64,000 bases of DNA from Paenarthrobacter sp. JL.01a (lineage in GTDB: Bacteria; Actinomycetota; Actinomycetes; Actinomycetales; Micrococcaceae). The DNA is taken from NCBI RefSeq assembly GCF_025452095.1, contig NZ_CP104877.1, positions 4,154,001 through 4,218,000 on the forward strand, given 5' to 3'. Positions 24,120-36,123 of this stretch are shown here, piece by piece. The stretch's first letter is position 1; every line of letters starts with the position of its first letter. The notes beneath the pieces were generated by a model, which worked only from the letters and a program-made list of their open reading frames with translations, ran no database searches and had not been told where the DNA came from. The position numbers and the translations under genes are program-made.

Positions 24120-25520
24120 CTAGCATTCGACGACGTTGACGGCGAGGCCGCCCATCGCTGTTTCTTTGTACTTATGGGACATGTCCTTGCCCGTTTCCCG
24201 CATGGTCACGATGACCTCATCCAACGAGACCCGGTGCGTCCCATCACCCCACAACGCCATCTTCGCCGCGTTGATCGCCTTCGCCGCAGCAATCGCGTTC
24301 CGCTCAATACACGGAATCTGCACCAACCCACCAATCGGATCACACGTGAGCCCCAGGTTATGCTCCATCGCGATCTCCGCCGCGTTCTCCACCTGCGCCG
24401 GGGAACCACCCATCACCTCAGCCAACCCCGCAGCAGCCATCGACGACGCCGAACCAACCTCACCCTGGCACCCCACCTCAGCACCCGAAATCGACGCCTG
24501 CTCCTTGTACAAAACCCCCACTGCGCCCGCGGCGAGCAAGAACCGCACCACCACATCGTCCTTATCGGCCTGGGTGGCCTGATCCATGCCCGGAGCGTAA
24601 TTCAACGCATAGTAAAGAACAGCCGGGATGATGCCCGCCGCACCATTGGTCGGGGCCGTCACCACCCGGCCCCCGGAAGCGTTCTCCTCATTGACCGCCA
24701 ACGCGATCAGGTTCACCCACTCCTGCCAATACTTCGGATCGTTCCGGTCCTTGTCCTCCTTCAGGAGCCGCTCCAACCAGTCAGGAGCACGACGACGGAC
24801 CCGCAACCCGCCCGGCAGCACCCCCTCACGCTTCAGGGACGTTTCAACACAGGCCTCCATCACCGACCAAATATGCAGCAGACCCTCCCGGATCTCTTCC
24901 TCCGACCGGGACGCCCGCTCATTGATCAACATGATGTCGCTGATGCCCAAGCCTTTGGATGAGCACCGGCCCAACAACTCCGCCGCCGTCCGGAACGGCA
25001 ACGGCAACTCCGCCTTGGACTCCTCCAACTCCGCCCGGGCCGTGCTCTCCTCACCCTCACGCACAATGAACCCGCCACCCACCGAAAAAAACGTCGCCTC
25101 CCTCAGCACCGCCCCCTCAGCATCAGAGACCACGAACTTCATCCCATTCGTATGCCGCGGCAACACCGTCAACGGATGCAACACCATATCCGCAACGCCG
25201 TACTCCAGCAGGACTTCTCCGGCGAGATTCAGCTTGCCGGTTTCCTCGATCGACGCGAGGCGTTCCTCCACCTCATCAGGCAGGATCAACTCCGGTTCGT
25301 AGCCTTCCAGACCCAGCAGCGTGGCAGTGAACGTGCCATGACCTTTGCCCGTCGCGGCCAAGGAACCATACAGATCCACCCGCAACGACGCCACGGCAGG
25401 CAGCACGCCGGATTCACGCAGTTCCCGGGCAAACACCGCCCCGGCACGCATCGGCCCCACGGTATGCGAGCTCGACGGGCCAATACCCACGGAGAACAGA
25501 TCGAAAACACCAACAGCCAT
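24120..25520 (-). CDS. sdaA: L-serine ammonia-lyase, single-subunit 4Fe-4S type
   Basis: A 466-residue enzyme that deaminates L-serine to pyruvate and ammonia using a [4Fe-4S] cluster. Alpha and beta modules are fused. The N terminus has VFDLFSVGIGPSSSHTVGPM. The catalytic part has GCQGEVGSASSMAAAGL, NLGLTCDPIGGLVQIPCIER (cluster Cys) and MSHKYKETAMGGLAVNVVEC (C-terminal cluster/tail). The start MAVGVFDLF matches the family, and a longer open frame upstream runs through the leader. Only 45 bases separate it from an intrinsic terminator, suggesting attenuation. Its codons end in G/T far more than those of glyA or gcvP. Confidence 0.96.
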   Translation of the reverse strand: MAVGVFDLFSVGIGPSSSHTVGPMRAGAVFARELRESGVLPAVASLRVDLYGSLAATGKGHGTFTATLLGLEGYEPELILPDEVEERLASIEETGKLNLAGEVLLEYGVADMVLHPLTVLPRHTNGMKFVVSDAEGAVLREATFFSVGGGFIVREGEESTARAELEESKAELPLPFRTAAELLGRCSSKGLGISDIMLINERASRSEEEIREGLLHIWSVMEACVETSLKREGVLPGGLRVRRRAPDWLERLLKEDKDRNDPKYWQEWVNLIALAVNEENASGGRVVTAPTNGAAGIIPAVLYYALNYAPGMDQATQADKDDVVVRFLLAAGAVGVLYKEQASISGAEVGCQGEVGSASSMAAAGLAEVMGGSPAQVENAAEIAMEHNLGLTCDPIGGLVQIPCIERNAIAAAKAINAAKMALWGDGTHRVSLDEVIVTMRETGKDMSHKYKETAMGGLAVNVVEC

Positions 25521-25565
25521 AGCCGTGATCCCTTTCAGGGAGGAGTAAAGAACAAACAAAAAGGT

Positions 25566-25605
25566 GGGGGCTGGGCCAATCCCGAGCCAAGGCGGCCCAG
25601 CCCCC
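25566..25605 (-). terminator. Intrinsic terminator between glyA and sdaA
   Basis: GGGGGCTGGGCC pairs with GGCCCAGCCCCC around a 16-base loop, and in the sense direction the stem runs into CACCTTTTTGTTTGTTC. This is the clearest Rho-independent terminator in the window. It lies 158 bases after glyA but only 45 bases before sdaA. Confidence 0.85.
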
Positions 25606-25730
25606 GGAGGTCCCAGTGCGAACCTCCAACCCGGTATTGCTGTGAGGCATTCGTTCCCAGCAAATGCCCCACCCGGGTAGATCAATATGCGCGGTTCGCC
25701 TTCCCAACCACCCGCGGGCGAACCTGGCGA
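25606..25730 (-). ncRNA. Candidate structured leader upstream of sdaA
   Basis: Read in the sense direction after the glyA stop: a hairpin GGTTCGCC/GGCGAACC, then an outer stem ACCCGG/CCGGGT enclosing the hairpin GGCATT/AATGCC. The loop of this hairpin carries TGCTG, complementary to CAGCA three bases downstream, which makes an H-type pseudoknot. A hairpin GGAGGT/ACCTCC comes next, and then the terminator. This layout of a compact knotted domain followed by a terminator and gene start is typical of riboswitches and attenuators. It does not match the glycine, SAM, ZTP or tetrahydrofolate patterns known to me. Confidence 0.4.
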
Positions 25731-27046
<1,316 letters not shown>

Positions 27047-27050
<4 letters not shown>

Positions 27051-27430
27051 AGTTCGCCTCCGTTGGCTGCTGCGTATTCCTCGGCCGTCATGAGCGGGCC
27101 TTCTTCGGTGGCAGCGACTTTGAAGAGCCAGCCCGCACCGTAGGGGTCGTTGTTGATGAGCGCCGGATCTGCGACGACGGCGTCGTTGATCTCGGTCACT
27201 TCACCGGTCACTGGTGAGTAGAGGTCGGACACGGACTTGGTGGACTCCACCTCGCCGCAGGTCTCCCCCGCGGTCACCGTGGAACCAACCTCGGGAAGGT
27301 CCACGTAGACGATGTCACCCAGGGCGTCGGCGGCGACGGCGGAGATGCCGATGCCCACCGGGCCGCCACCATCGACGGCAACCCATTCATGCTCAGCCGA
27401 GTACTTCAGCTCGGCAACAACTTTACTCAT
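27047..27430 (-). CDS. gcvH: Glycine cleavage system H protein
   Basis: A 127-residue lipoyl carrier that shuttles the aminomethyl group between GcvP, GcvT and dihydrolipoamide dehydrogenase. The lipoylated lysine lies in GEVESTKSVSDLYSP. ALGDIVYVDLPEVGSTV and GEVTEINDAVVADPALIN are conserved. AAGGAA precedes the ATG. It is 20 bases downstream of gcvT and overlaps glyA by four bases. Confidence 0.97.
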
Positions 27431-27450
27431 GTCAATTCCTTCTCTCGTGA

Positions 27451-28572
27451 CTACTTGGAACGCTTGTAGAACGGCAGGGCAACTACTTCGAACGGTTCGG
27501 CTTTGCCTCGGAGGTCGACGTCCACCACGGTGCCAACGGCGGAATGCTCGACGTCGACATACGCCAGGGCCACCGGGTAACCGAGCGTGGGGCTCGGCTG
27601 CCCCGAGGTCACCTCACCGATCAGGGAACCGTCCTTGAGGACCGAGTAATGACCGCGGGCTGCACGACGGCCGGCTCCCTTGAGGCCCACCAGCTTCTGC
27701 CCGATCGTGGAGCCAACACCTGCGGCTTTGATCGCGGCCAGCGCGTCCTTGCCGACAAAGTCGCCCTCCTTGGACAGCGCCACCACAGGGCCCAGTCCGG
27801 CTGCGTAGGCGTTGACGTGCCGGGAGAGCTCGTTTCCGTACAGCGGCATGCCGGCTTCGAGGCGAAGCGAGTCGCGGGCGGCCAGGCCCGCCGGGATAAG
27901 CCCGTGGCCTTCGCCGGCTTCAAGGAACGCTTCCCACAGCGAGGCAGCGTCCGGGTTCGGGACGTAAATCTCGAACCCGTCTTCGCCCGTGTAGCCCGTG
28001 CGAGCCAGCAGCAGGTCCTGTCCGCTGATGGTCACCTCCACAGCGGCGTAGTACTTCAGCCCGGTGACCAGGGAGTGCTGCTCCGCCGGGACCAGGCGCA
28101 ACAGAATGGCTTCAGCAAGAGGGCCTTGGACGGCGATGAGCGAGGTCTCAGCGGAGGCGTCCTCGACAACAACATCGAATCCTGACGCACGCTTCTTCAA
28201 CTCCGAGGCGACAACCGCAGCATTGCCCGCATTCGGTACCACGAGGAAATTGTCCTCCGCGCGGCGGTACGTGATGAGGTCGTCGATGATGCCGCCGTCG
28301 GCGTTGCAGATCAGCGAGTACTTCGCCTTGCCGTCGGCGATCGCGGACAGCTTGCCCACCAGGGCGTAGTCCAGGAAGGCGGCTGCCTCGGGGCCGGTCA
28401 CCCAGACTTCGCCCATGTGGGAGAGGTCGAACAAGCCGGCCGCCTGGCGTACCGCGTGGTGCTCAGCCAACTCGGACTCGTACTTGAGGGGCATCTGCCA
28501 GCCGCCGAAGTCCGTGAAGGACGCGCCGGCCTTTTTGTGTTGCTCGTAGAGAGCGGTGTAGTTCTCAGACAT
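27451..28572 (-). CDS. gcvT: Glycine cleavage system T protein (aminomethyltransferase)
   Basis: A 373-residue folate-dependent aminomethyltransferase. It has YEQHKKAGASFTDFGGWQMP and LFDLSHMGEVWVTG at the N terminus, NADGGIIDDLITYR, LLARTGYTGEDGFEIY and RDSLRLEAGMPLYGNEL in the core, and GEVTSGQPSPTLG in the C-terminal domain. The ATG at 28572 is chosen because AAAGGA lies seven bases before it. A GTG directly before it is less well spaced. It sits between gcvP and gcvH in the riboswitch-controlled operon. Confidence 0.97.
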   Translation of the reverse strand: MSENYTALYEQHKKAGASFTDFGGWQMPLKYESELAEHHAVRQAAGLFDLSHMGEVWVTGPEAAAFLDYALVGKLSAIADGKAKYSLICNADGGIIDDLITYRRAEDNFLVVPNAGNAAVVASELKKRASGFDVVVEDASAETSLIAVQGPLAEAILLRLVPAEQHSLVTGLKYYAAVEVTISGQDLLLARTGYTGEDGFEIYVPNPDAASLWEAFLEAGEGHGLIPAGLAARDSLRLEAGMPLYGNELSRHVNAYAAGLGPVVALSKEGDFVGKDALAAIKAAGVGSTIGQKLVGLKGAGRRAARGHYSVLKDGSLIGEVTSGQPSPTLGYPVALAYVDVEHSAVGTVVDVDLRGKAEPFEVVALPFYKRSK

Positions 28573-28583
28573 CACAGGGTCCT

Positions 28584-31427
<2,844 letters not shown>

Positions 31428-31479
31428 GAGGAACTCCAGGATTCAGGCGTCCCACAGACGCCACGTTGAATATGGGTTC

Positions 31480-31672
31480 CTCCCCGCTCTGTATTGGACC
31501 TGAGAGATTCCGTGGACTTGGTTGCCCACTTGCACCGTCGGTGAGCCCGGTTGCCCGGGCTGCTTTCCAGAGTTGCCTCGCCGCGGCGGTACATGGGCCT
31601 GAGAGATTCCTGGGGAGGATTTGCTCCTACGGCGCCTGACTGGATGTACCCGGCAGGACTCTCCCGCCGCAG
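31480..31672 (-). ncRNA. Tandem glycine riboswitch
   Basis: In the sense direction it opens with GGGAGAGTCC. The first aptamer continues with GCGCCGTAGGAGCAAATCC and closes with GGAATCTCTCAGG. The linker runs to GAGGCAACTCTGGAAAGC, the second aptamer has CACCGACGGTGCAAG, and it closes again with GGAATCTCTCAGG. Two CTCTCAGG/GGAGAG-type closing elements mark a two-aptamer glycine riboswitch. It lies before gcvP, as in many bacteria, where glycine binding turns expression on. A short hairpin GGCGTC/GACGCC follows at about 31450-31465, before the TTG start, and may be part of the expression platform. Confidence 0.93.
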
Positions 31673-31710
31673 ATCAAAAGCGTTTGCGCCACGTCAGTGA
31701 CACGCTTCAC

Positions 31711-31740
31711 ACCATAGCGGGTCATTTCGAAAAAGCGCAA
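31711..31740 (-). promoter_or_regulatory. Probable gcv promoter
   Basis: In the sense direction TTGCGC (31740-31735) and TATGGT (31716-31711) stand 18 bases apart, fitting -35 and -10 elements of the housekeeping sigma factor. The start would fall about 30 bases before the riboswitch. Confidence 0.5.
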
Positions 31741-31761
31741 GGCGGTTGTTTTCCACACGGC

Positions 31762-33255
31762 TCAACCGCGCATCGCCTCGTGGATCTGCAAGGCCAGCCA
31801 GAGCTGCGCCAAGGTGGACGTTTCACCCATGTCCAGCCCCGTCAGTTCGCCGATTTTCCGGATTCTGTAGATGATGGTTTGCCGGTGCGTGAACAGCGCG
31901 GACGCGGTTTTTTGCCACGACCGCTGCGAGTCCAAATAGGTTTTTAATGTGACCGTCAGGTCGCCGTCCTGGCGTTGCTCGTACGCAAAAACCGGCCCCA
32001 GGAGACGCTGCACCAACGCGGTTCCTTCCTCGAATCCCGTCAGTCCAAGCCAGCTGGGACCCTCGGCGTAGCGGGCCAGCCCCAGCTTGTTGGCACGCGC
32101 CGAACCCAGCGCCCACAACGATTCTTGAAGGGCCTGTTGGAGTCCCGCGACGGAGGCCGCTGAACTGACGCCGATGACGCTTTCAGACCCGGCGCAGTGG
32201 ACCAGGAGATCATCCGCGACGTCCGCGGCGACCACCACATGAAGCCGGTCGTTCCGCCGCAGGGAGGCCGCCGGAACGCCATGCCGCCAGAGTTCGACGT
32301 GCACGTTGGCCAGCCTGCCGCCGTCGTCCGCCAACATCGAGGCGACCACAAACTCCTGGGGAGGCACCTCGAAAGCCGTCAACCGCCGCTCGATCTCGCC
32401 CGTTCCGAGCCGCCCATCGAGGGCCTGCAGCAGGAACTCGCCGGCGAGCCGGTGCCGCCCTTCGAGCGAGAGTACGATGCGCGCCAACTGCAGTCCCAGC
32501 ACGGTTGCGGCATGCAGAAGTACGACGGCGTCAGGGTGCGGTTCGCTGCCGGGCAGCACTACGAGGAGCGCATTCGCGTGGGTGGGAATGTCCATGGTCA
32601 GCACGTGCCGGCCACGGATCCGGTGCCACTGGAAGTTCTTGCCCGCCACGGATACGCGGCCCGGTTGCGGCGACCATTCCTCCACAAGGAACTCCGGCAG
32701 GGGATGGCCCTCCGGATGCCACGGGTGCAGGCAGCGGCGGTCCACCACGAACAGCTCCGAATCCAGTTCGGTAGCGAGCCGAAGGACCAGACTTTGCCAG
32801 TGATCCTCGGACGCGCCGGCGGTGCGCAGGAGGTCGTAGACGCGGGCTGTCTGGCGGAGACGGCGGGATTCTTCGAGCAGCGACGACTCGGCCACGGACC
32901 GCGCAATGGCGATGAACGGCAGCGGGTAGGGAATGTTGATCAGGGGCAGGGCCAGCCGCTCACAAGCAGCCAGGAACTCAGCTGTCAGTGGAGGCGCGTG
33001 CATCTTCTCGCCGATCGCCAACGCACTGGCACCGGCGTCCACCAGGGCCTCAGCAAGCTCCACCTGTCCGTCCGAATCCGCTGGAATGGAGAGGCCGTTG
33101 GTCATCATGAGTTCCCCGCCGGTGACCCACTCCCACAGCCGCGGGAGGTCAGAGGTGTGGGCCCAGGTGATGCGGTTGCCGGTGCCCGCAGATCCGGCCA
33201 GGAGCGTGAGTCCGAGCTGCGGCTCAGCCACGAGTTCGGCGACGGTGATGGCCAT
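31762..33255 (-). CDS. PucR family transcriptional regulator
   Basis: A 497-residue regulator. The N-terminal PucR domain begins MAITVAELVAEPQLGLTLLAG and contains TWAHTSDLPRLWEWVTGGELMMTNGL. A GGDEF-like middle region (about 280-400) follows. The C-terminal helix-turn-helix is LKTYLDSQRSWQKTASALF then THRQTIIYRIRKIGELTGLD. Family members control purine, amine or guanidino-compound catabolism. It is divergent from an MFS gene coupled to an agmatinase-type gene, which are the likely targets. A TAGACA-TT-TGTCTA palindrome lies 22 bases before its start. Confidence 0.92.
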   Translation of the reverse strand: MAITVAELVAEPQLGLTLLAGSAGTGNRITWAHTSDLPRLWEWVTGGELMMTNGLSIPADSDGQVELAEALVDAGASALAIGEKMHAPPLTAEFLAACERLALPLINIPYPLPFIAIARSVAESSLLEESRRLRQTARVYDLLRTAGASEDHWQSLVLRLATELDSELFVVDRRCLHPWHPEGHPLPEFLVEEWSPQPGRVSVAGKNFQWHRIRGRHVLTMDIPTHANALLVVLPGSEPHPDAVVLLHAATVLGLQLARIVLSLEGRHRLAGEFLLQALDGRLGTGEIERRLTAFEVPPQEFVVASMLADDGGRLANVHVELWRHGVPAASLRRNDRLHVVVAADVADDLLVHCAGSESVIGVSSAASVAGLQQALQESLWALGSARANKLGLARYAEGPSWLGLTGFEEGTALVQRLLGPVFAYEQRQDGDLTVTLKTYLDSQRSWQKTASALFTHRQTIIYRIRKIGELTGLDMGETSTLAQLWLALQIHEAMRG

Positions 33256-33276
33256 TTCTGCGTCCTGTCTTGATCT

Positions 33277-33290
33277 TAGACATTTGTCTA
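33277..33290. promoter_or_regulatory. Palindrome in the PucR-MFS divergent region
   Basis: TAGACATTTGTCTA is a perfect 6-2-6 inverted repeat in the 149-base divergent region. Position and symmetry suit an operator for the PucR protein or another regulator. Confidence 0.4.
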
Positions 33291-33404
33291 GGTGACTTCG
33301 TCAGATGTAAACAATGGATGAGTATACCCGGTGAGCTGTATCACCAAAACTGGAACTACTTACTTCACCGCTCAAAGACGAGCATTCACGAGAGAGGGTT
33401 GGCA

Positions 33405-34787
33405 ATGAGCGCAACCAGCAACCTCATTGATGACGCCCCACTAACCCGGTTCCACAAGAAATTGACGTTCTTCGCGTCCGGCGGTCCGTTCATCGACGGC
33501 TACGCGCTGTCCATCATTGGCATCGCACTCATCACCATGGCCCCCGGACTGGAGATGACCCCCGCTGAAATTGGCCTGGTGGGTGCGGCAAGCCTGGTGG
33601 GCATCTTTTTCGGCGGTGCCATCTTTGGTTGGCTGACCGACAGGATCGGCCGCCACAAGATGTACATCGCGGACCTCATTGCGCTTGCGGTGTTTTCCGT
33701 CCTGAACGGCTTTGCCACCGACATGTGGCAAGTGGTCTTGTGCAGGCTCTTCCTGGGCATGGCCATCGGCGCCGACTACCCCATCGCTACCTCGCTCCTG
33801 GCCGAGTTCCTTCCCAAAAAACATCGCGGACGCCTGCTCGGTGCCACGTTCGTGGTGTGGGCCATAGGTGCCGCGGCGGCTTACGCCGTCGGCTACTTGT
33901 TGCGCGATGCGGGACCGGAGGCCTGGCGCTTCATGGTTGCCAGCCCGGCTGTCTTCGCCATCATCACGCTGCTCTGCCGGCTCGGCACGCCTGAGTCTCC
34001 ACGGTGGTTGCTATCACGAGGGCGCCGCGATGAGGCCGATGCCGTCCTCAAGAAGGTTTACGGCCCTCAGTATGGACTGGCTGATATCTCTTCCGACAGC
34101 GAGGGACCCTTGAAGCAAGGCAGCTTCCTGGATATTTTCCGAGGTCAGTTCTGGAAGCGGACCCTGTTCGTCTCCATCTTTTGGACAGCACAGGTCATTC
34201 CGTTGTTTGCCGTCTACACTTTCGCCCCGGACCTGCTGACCTCGTTTGGCATGCATGGCGACGCCAACCTCTACGGTGGCTCATTCCTGATCTCCATGCT
34301 GTTTGTTGTCGGCGGCATTCCCGGACTCTGGCTTGTGGAGAAGATCGGGCGCCGAAAGCTGCTTTTGTGGACGTTCGGGATCATTGTTGTTGCCTTAGCC
34401 ATTCCGGCTTTCATCCCCAATGTGGAAGCCGCACCGCTCTTTATTGCCCTGGCCGTCTTTGCCCTGGCGTCCGGAGCATCGAGTTTCCTTGAAGTCGTCT
34501 ACCCCAACGAGCTCTTCCCCACGGAAGTCCGCGCCACGGCCGTCGGCTTCGGCACCGCCATCAGCAGGGTGGGATCGGCGGCAAGCACTTACCTGATGCC
34601 ATTGGCGATCGTGTCGTTTGGCGCGGCCGGATCGCTTCTCATCGGCGCGGTCATTTCGCTGATCGGGCTCATCGCCACCTTCCTCCTGGCTCCCGAAACG
34701 GCAAACAAGTCCCTTTCGGAGCTCACCACCGAACACCAGCCCAGCACGTCCAATGACAGCAAGATCAACGAAGGATCCCTCTCATGA
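33405..34787 (+). CDS. MFS transporter coupled to the ureohydrolase
   Basis: A 460-residue, 12-helix major facilitator. GPFIDGYALSIIGIAL marks helix 1, FGWLTDRIGRHKMYIADL the 2-3 loop, and PESPRWLLSRGRRDEADAVLKKV the central loop, all of the sugar-porter/metabolite:H+ symporter style. VEKIGRRKLLLWTFG and VYPNELFPTEVRATAVGFG follow in the second half. The frame is open further upstream, but the ATG after GAGAGGG is the supported start. Its stop overlaps the start of the agmatinase-type gene (ATGA). Uptake of agmatine, guanidinobutyrate or a related amine is inferred from this coupling and the PucR neighbour. Confidence 0.9.
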   Translation: MSATSNLIDDAPLTRFHKKLTFFASGGPFIDGYALSIIGIALITMAPGLEMTPAEIGLVGAASLVGIFFGGAIFGWLTDRIGRHKMYIADLIALAVFSVLNGFATDMWQVVLCRLFLGMAIGADYPIATSLLAEFLPKKHRGRLLGATFVVWAIGAAAAYAVGYLLRDAGPEAWRFMVASPAVFAIITLLCRLGTPESPRWLLSRGRRDEADAVLKKVYGPQYGLADISSDSEGPLKQGSFLDIFRGQFWKRTLFVSIFWTAQVIPLFAVYTFAPDLLTSFGMHGDANLYGGSFLISMLFVVGGIPGLWLVEKIGRRKLLLWTFGIIVVALAIPAFIPNVEAAPLFIALAVFALASGASSFLEVVYPNELFPTEVRATAVGFGTAISRVGSAASTYLMPLAIVSFGAAGSLLIGAVISLIGLIATFLLAPETANKSLSELTTEHQPSTSNDSKINEGSLS

Positions 34788-35779
34788 CCACGCACCAGCC
34801 CATCGGCCCCGTCGACGCAACCAAGGTTCCCCGTTACGCCGGCCTCGGCACCTTCGCCCGACTCCCCCAGATCGACCGCGTTCCGGACTACGACATCGCC
34901 GTTGTGGGTGTGCCGTTCGACGGCGGCACCTCCTTCCGGCCCGGGGCGCGTTTTGGTCCTGCCGCGGTCCGCGAGGCATCGCGGCTCCTGCGCCCGGGCT
35001 ACCACCCGGAGCTCGACGTCGAGCCCGTGTACGAAGCCCAGGTTGTTGACGCAGGCGACATCGCTTGCACCCCTTACGACATCACCCGCGCCGTCCGCGA
35101 AATTGAGGAACAGGCCCTGCCCCTCATCAGCGAATCGAAGCGCTTGGTATCCATCGGCGGCGACCACACCGTTGCCCTGCCGATGCTGCGGGCACTGAAC
35201 AAGGTCCACGGGCCGGTCGCGCTCCTGCATTTCGACGCCCACCTGGACACCTGGGACACGTACTTCGACCAGCCGATCACGCACGGGACCATCTTCCGCC
35301 GCGCCTTTGAAGAAGGCCTTCTTGTGGAGGACAAGTCGATGCACGTTGGTATCCGCGGACCTGTCTATGACCGCAACGATTTCCTCCGGGACCACGAGTT
35401 CGGCTTCCAGATCATCCGCTGCTCGGACCTGGACGTCATCGGCGTGCCGGCCGCCATTGAGCGGGTCAAGGAACGCCTTGGCGACACGCCCGTCTACGTT
35501 TCCATCGACATCGATGTCCTCGATCCTTCCTATGCACCCGGCACTGGAACTCCGGAGATGGGCGGCCTGCATTCACGCGAGCTTCTCGCCCTGCTCCGCG
35601 GCCTGGATGGTATCAACATCGTGGGAGCGGACGTAGTAGAGGTCGCCCCTGCCTACGATCACGCCGACATCACCAGCGTGGCCGCCGCCACCGTTGTTTT
35701 CGACCTGCTGGCACTCATGGTCAACCGCGGGAAGACGGCGGCGCCGGCCAGTCTCGATCTTGAGGCCGCTGCGCTCTGA
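34784..35779 (+). CDS. speB: Agmatinase / guanidinobutyrase-type ureohydrolase
   Basis: A 331-residue binuclear manganese hydrolase that removes urea from a guanidino compound. Metal-binding motifs are all present: SIGGDHTVALP, LLHFDAHLDTWD and VYVSIDIDVLDPSYAPGTGTPE. VPFDGGTSFRPGARFGPAAVREAS is the typical N-terminal block, and ADVVEVAPAYDHADITSVAAA closes the fold. Agmatinase and 4-guanidinobutyrase cannot be separated by motif alone. An Arthrobacter guanidinobutyrase is known, so that activity should be considered. It is translationally coupled to an MFS transporter and ends before a hairpin terminator. Confidence 0.9.
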   Translation: MTTHQPIGPVDATKVPRYAGLGTFARLPQIDRVPDYDIAVVGVPFDGGTSFRPGARFGPAAVREASRLLRPGYHPELDVEPVYEAQVVDAGDIACTPYDITRAVREIEEQALPLISESKRLVSIGGDHTVALPMLRALNKVHGPVALLHFDAHLDTWDTYFDQPITHGTIFRRAFEEGLLVEDKSMHVGIRGPVYDRNDFLRDHEFGFQIIRCSDLDVIGVPAAIERVKERLGDTPVYVSIDIDVLDPSYAPGTGTPEMGGLHSRELLALLRGLDGINIVGADVVEVAPAYDHADITSVAAATVVFDLLALMVNRGKTAAPASLDLEAAAL

Positions 35780-35819
35780 CGCTTCGGCGCAGAAGCGCGA
35801 ACAACCTTCCCAAAAACCG

Positions 35820-35851
35820 CGACGTCGGCACCCACCCGGGTGCCGACGTCG
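35820..35851 (+). terminator. Hairpin terminator after the ureohydrolase gene
   Basis: A perfect 14-bp stem, CGACGTCGGCACCC and its complement, with a four-base loop lies 41 bases after the stop. There is no long T-tract, but an A-run precedes it. Confidence 0.7.
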
Positions 35852-35885
35852 TTCGCTCGCCTCAGCGGCTAAATTCGAACCCGTG

Positions 35886-36042
35886 GCGAGGGTCCCGAAA
35901 AAACGGGTGGGATGTGAGCGAGGGTCCCGAAAAAACGGGTGGGATGTGAGCGAGCGTCTGCTGATACCAATCGCTCTCTCACATCCCACCGCCCATTCCC
36001 GATCCCTCGCTCACATCCCACCGCCAATTCCCGATCCCCCGC
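35886..36042. repeat. Four 32-bp repeat units, two direct and two inverted
   Basis: Two abutting 32-base direct copies (35886-35917 and 35918-35949) begin GCGAGGGTCCCGAAAA and end GGGTGGGATGTGA. After a 29-base centre, two abutting inverted relatives follow (35979-36010 and 36011-36042), each starting TCACATCCCACCGCC. The direct units contain a CCCG-AAAAAA-CGGG mini-hairpin. The whole array can fold as a large inverted repeat. It sits between the ureohydrolase terminator and an iron box. Confidence 0.75.
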
Positions 36043-36092
36043 TCACATCACGCCAACGTCATGTTCCGGTCCCCCGCGCAAATCCATTTGAG

Positions 36093-36117
36093 TTAGGTTA
36101 GCCATACCTTCTAACTT
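36093..36117 (+). promoter_or_regulatory. IdeR/DtxR-type iron box and leaderless promoter
   Basis: TTAGGTTAGCCATACCTTC matches the 19-base actinobacterial iron-box consensus (TTAGGTTAGGCTAACCTAA) at 14 positions, including the whole first half. TAACTT, a -10-like hexamer, ends seven bases before the GTG start of the next gene, so the transcript may be leaderless. Iron-loaded repressor would cover the promoter. Confidence 0.65.
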
Positions 36118-36123
36118 TTCCGG

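Noticed and set aside
25606..25730. A second glycine riboswitch upstream of sdaA
   Set aside because: The GGAGAG...CTCTCAGG aptamer signature is absent, so it is listed only as an unassigned structured leader.
35886..36042. CRISPR array
   Set aside because: The 32-base units abut without spacers, half are inverted, and no cas genes are present.
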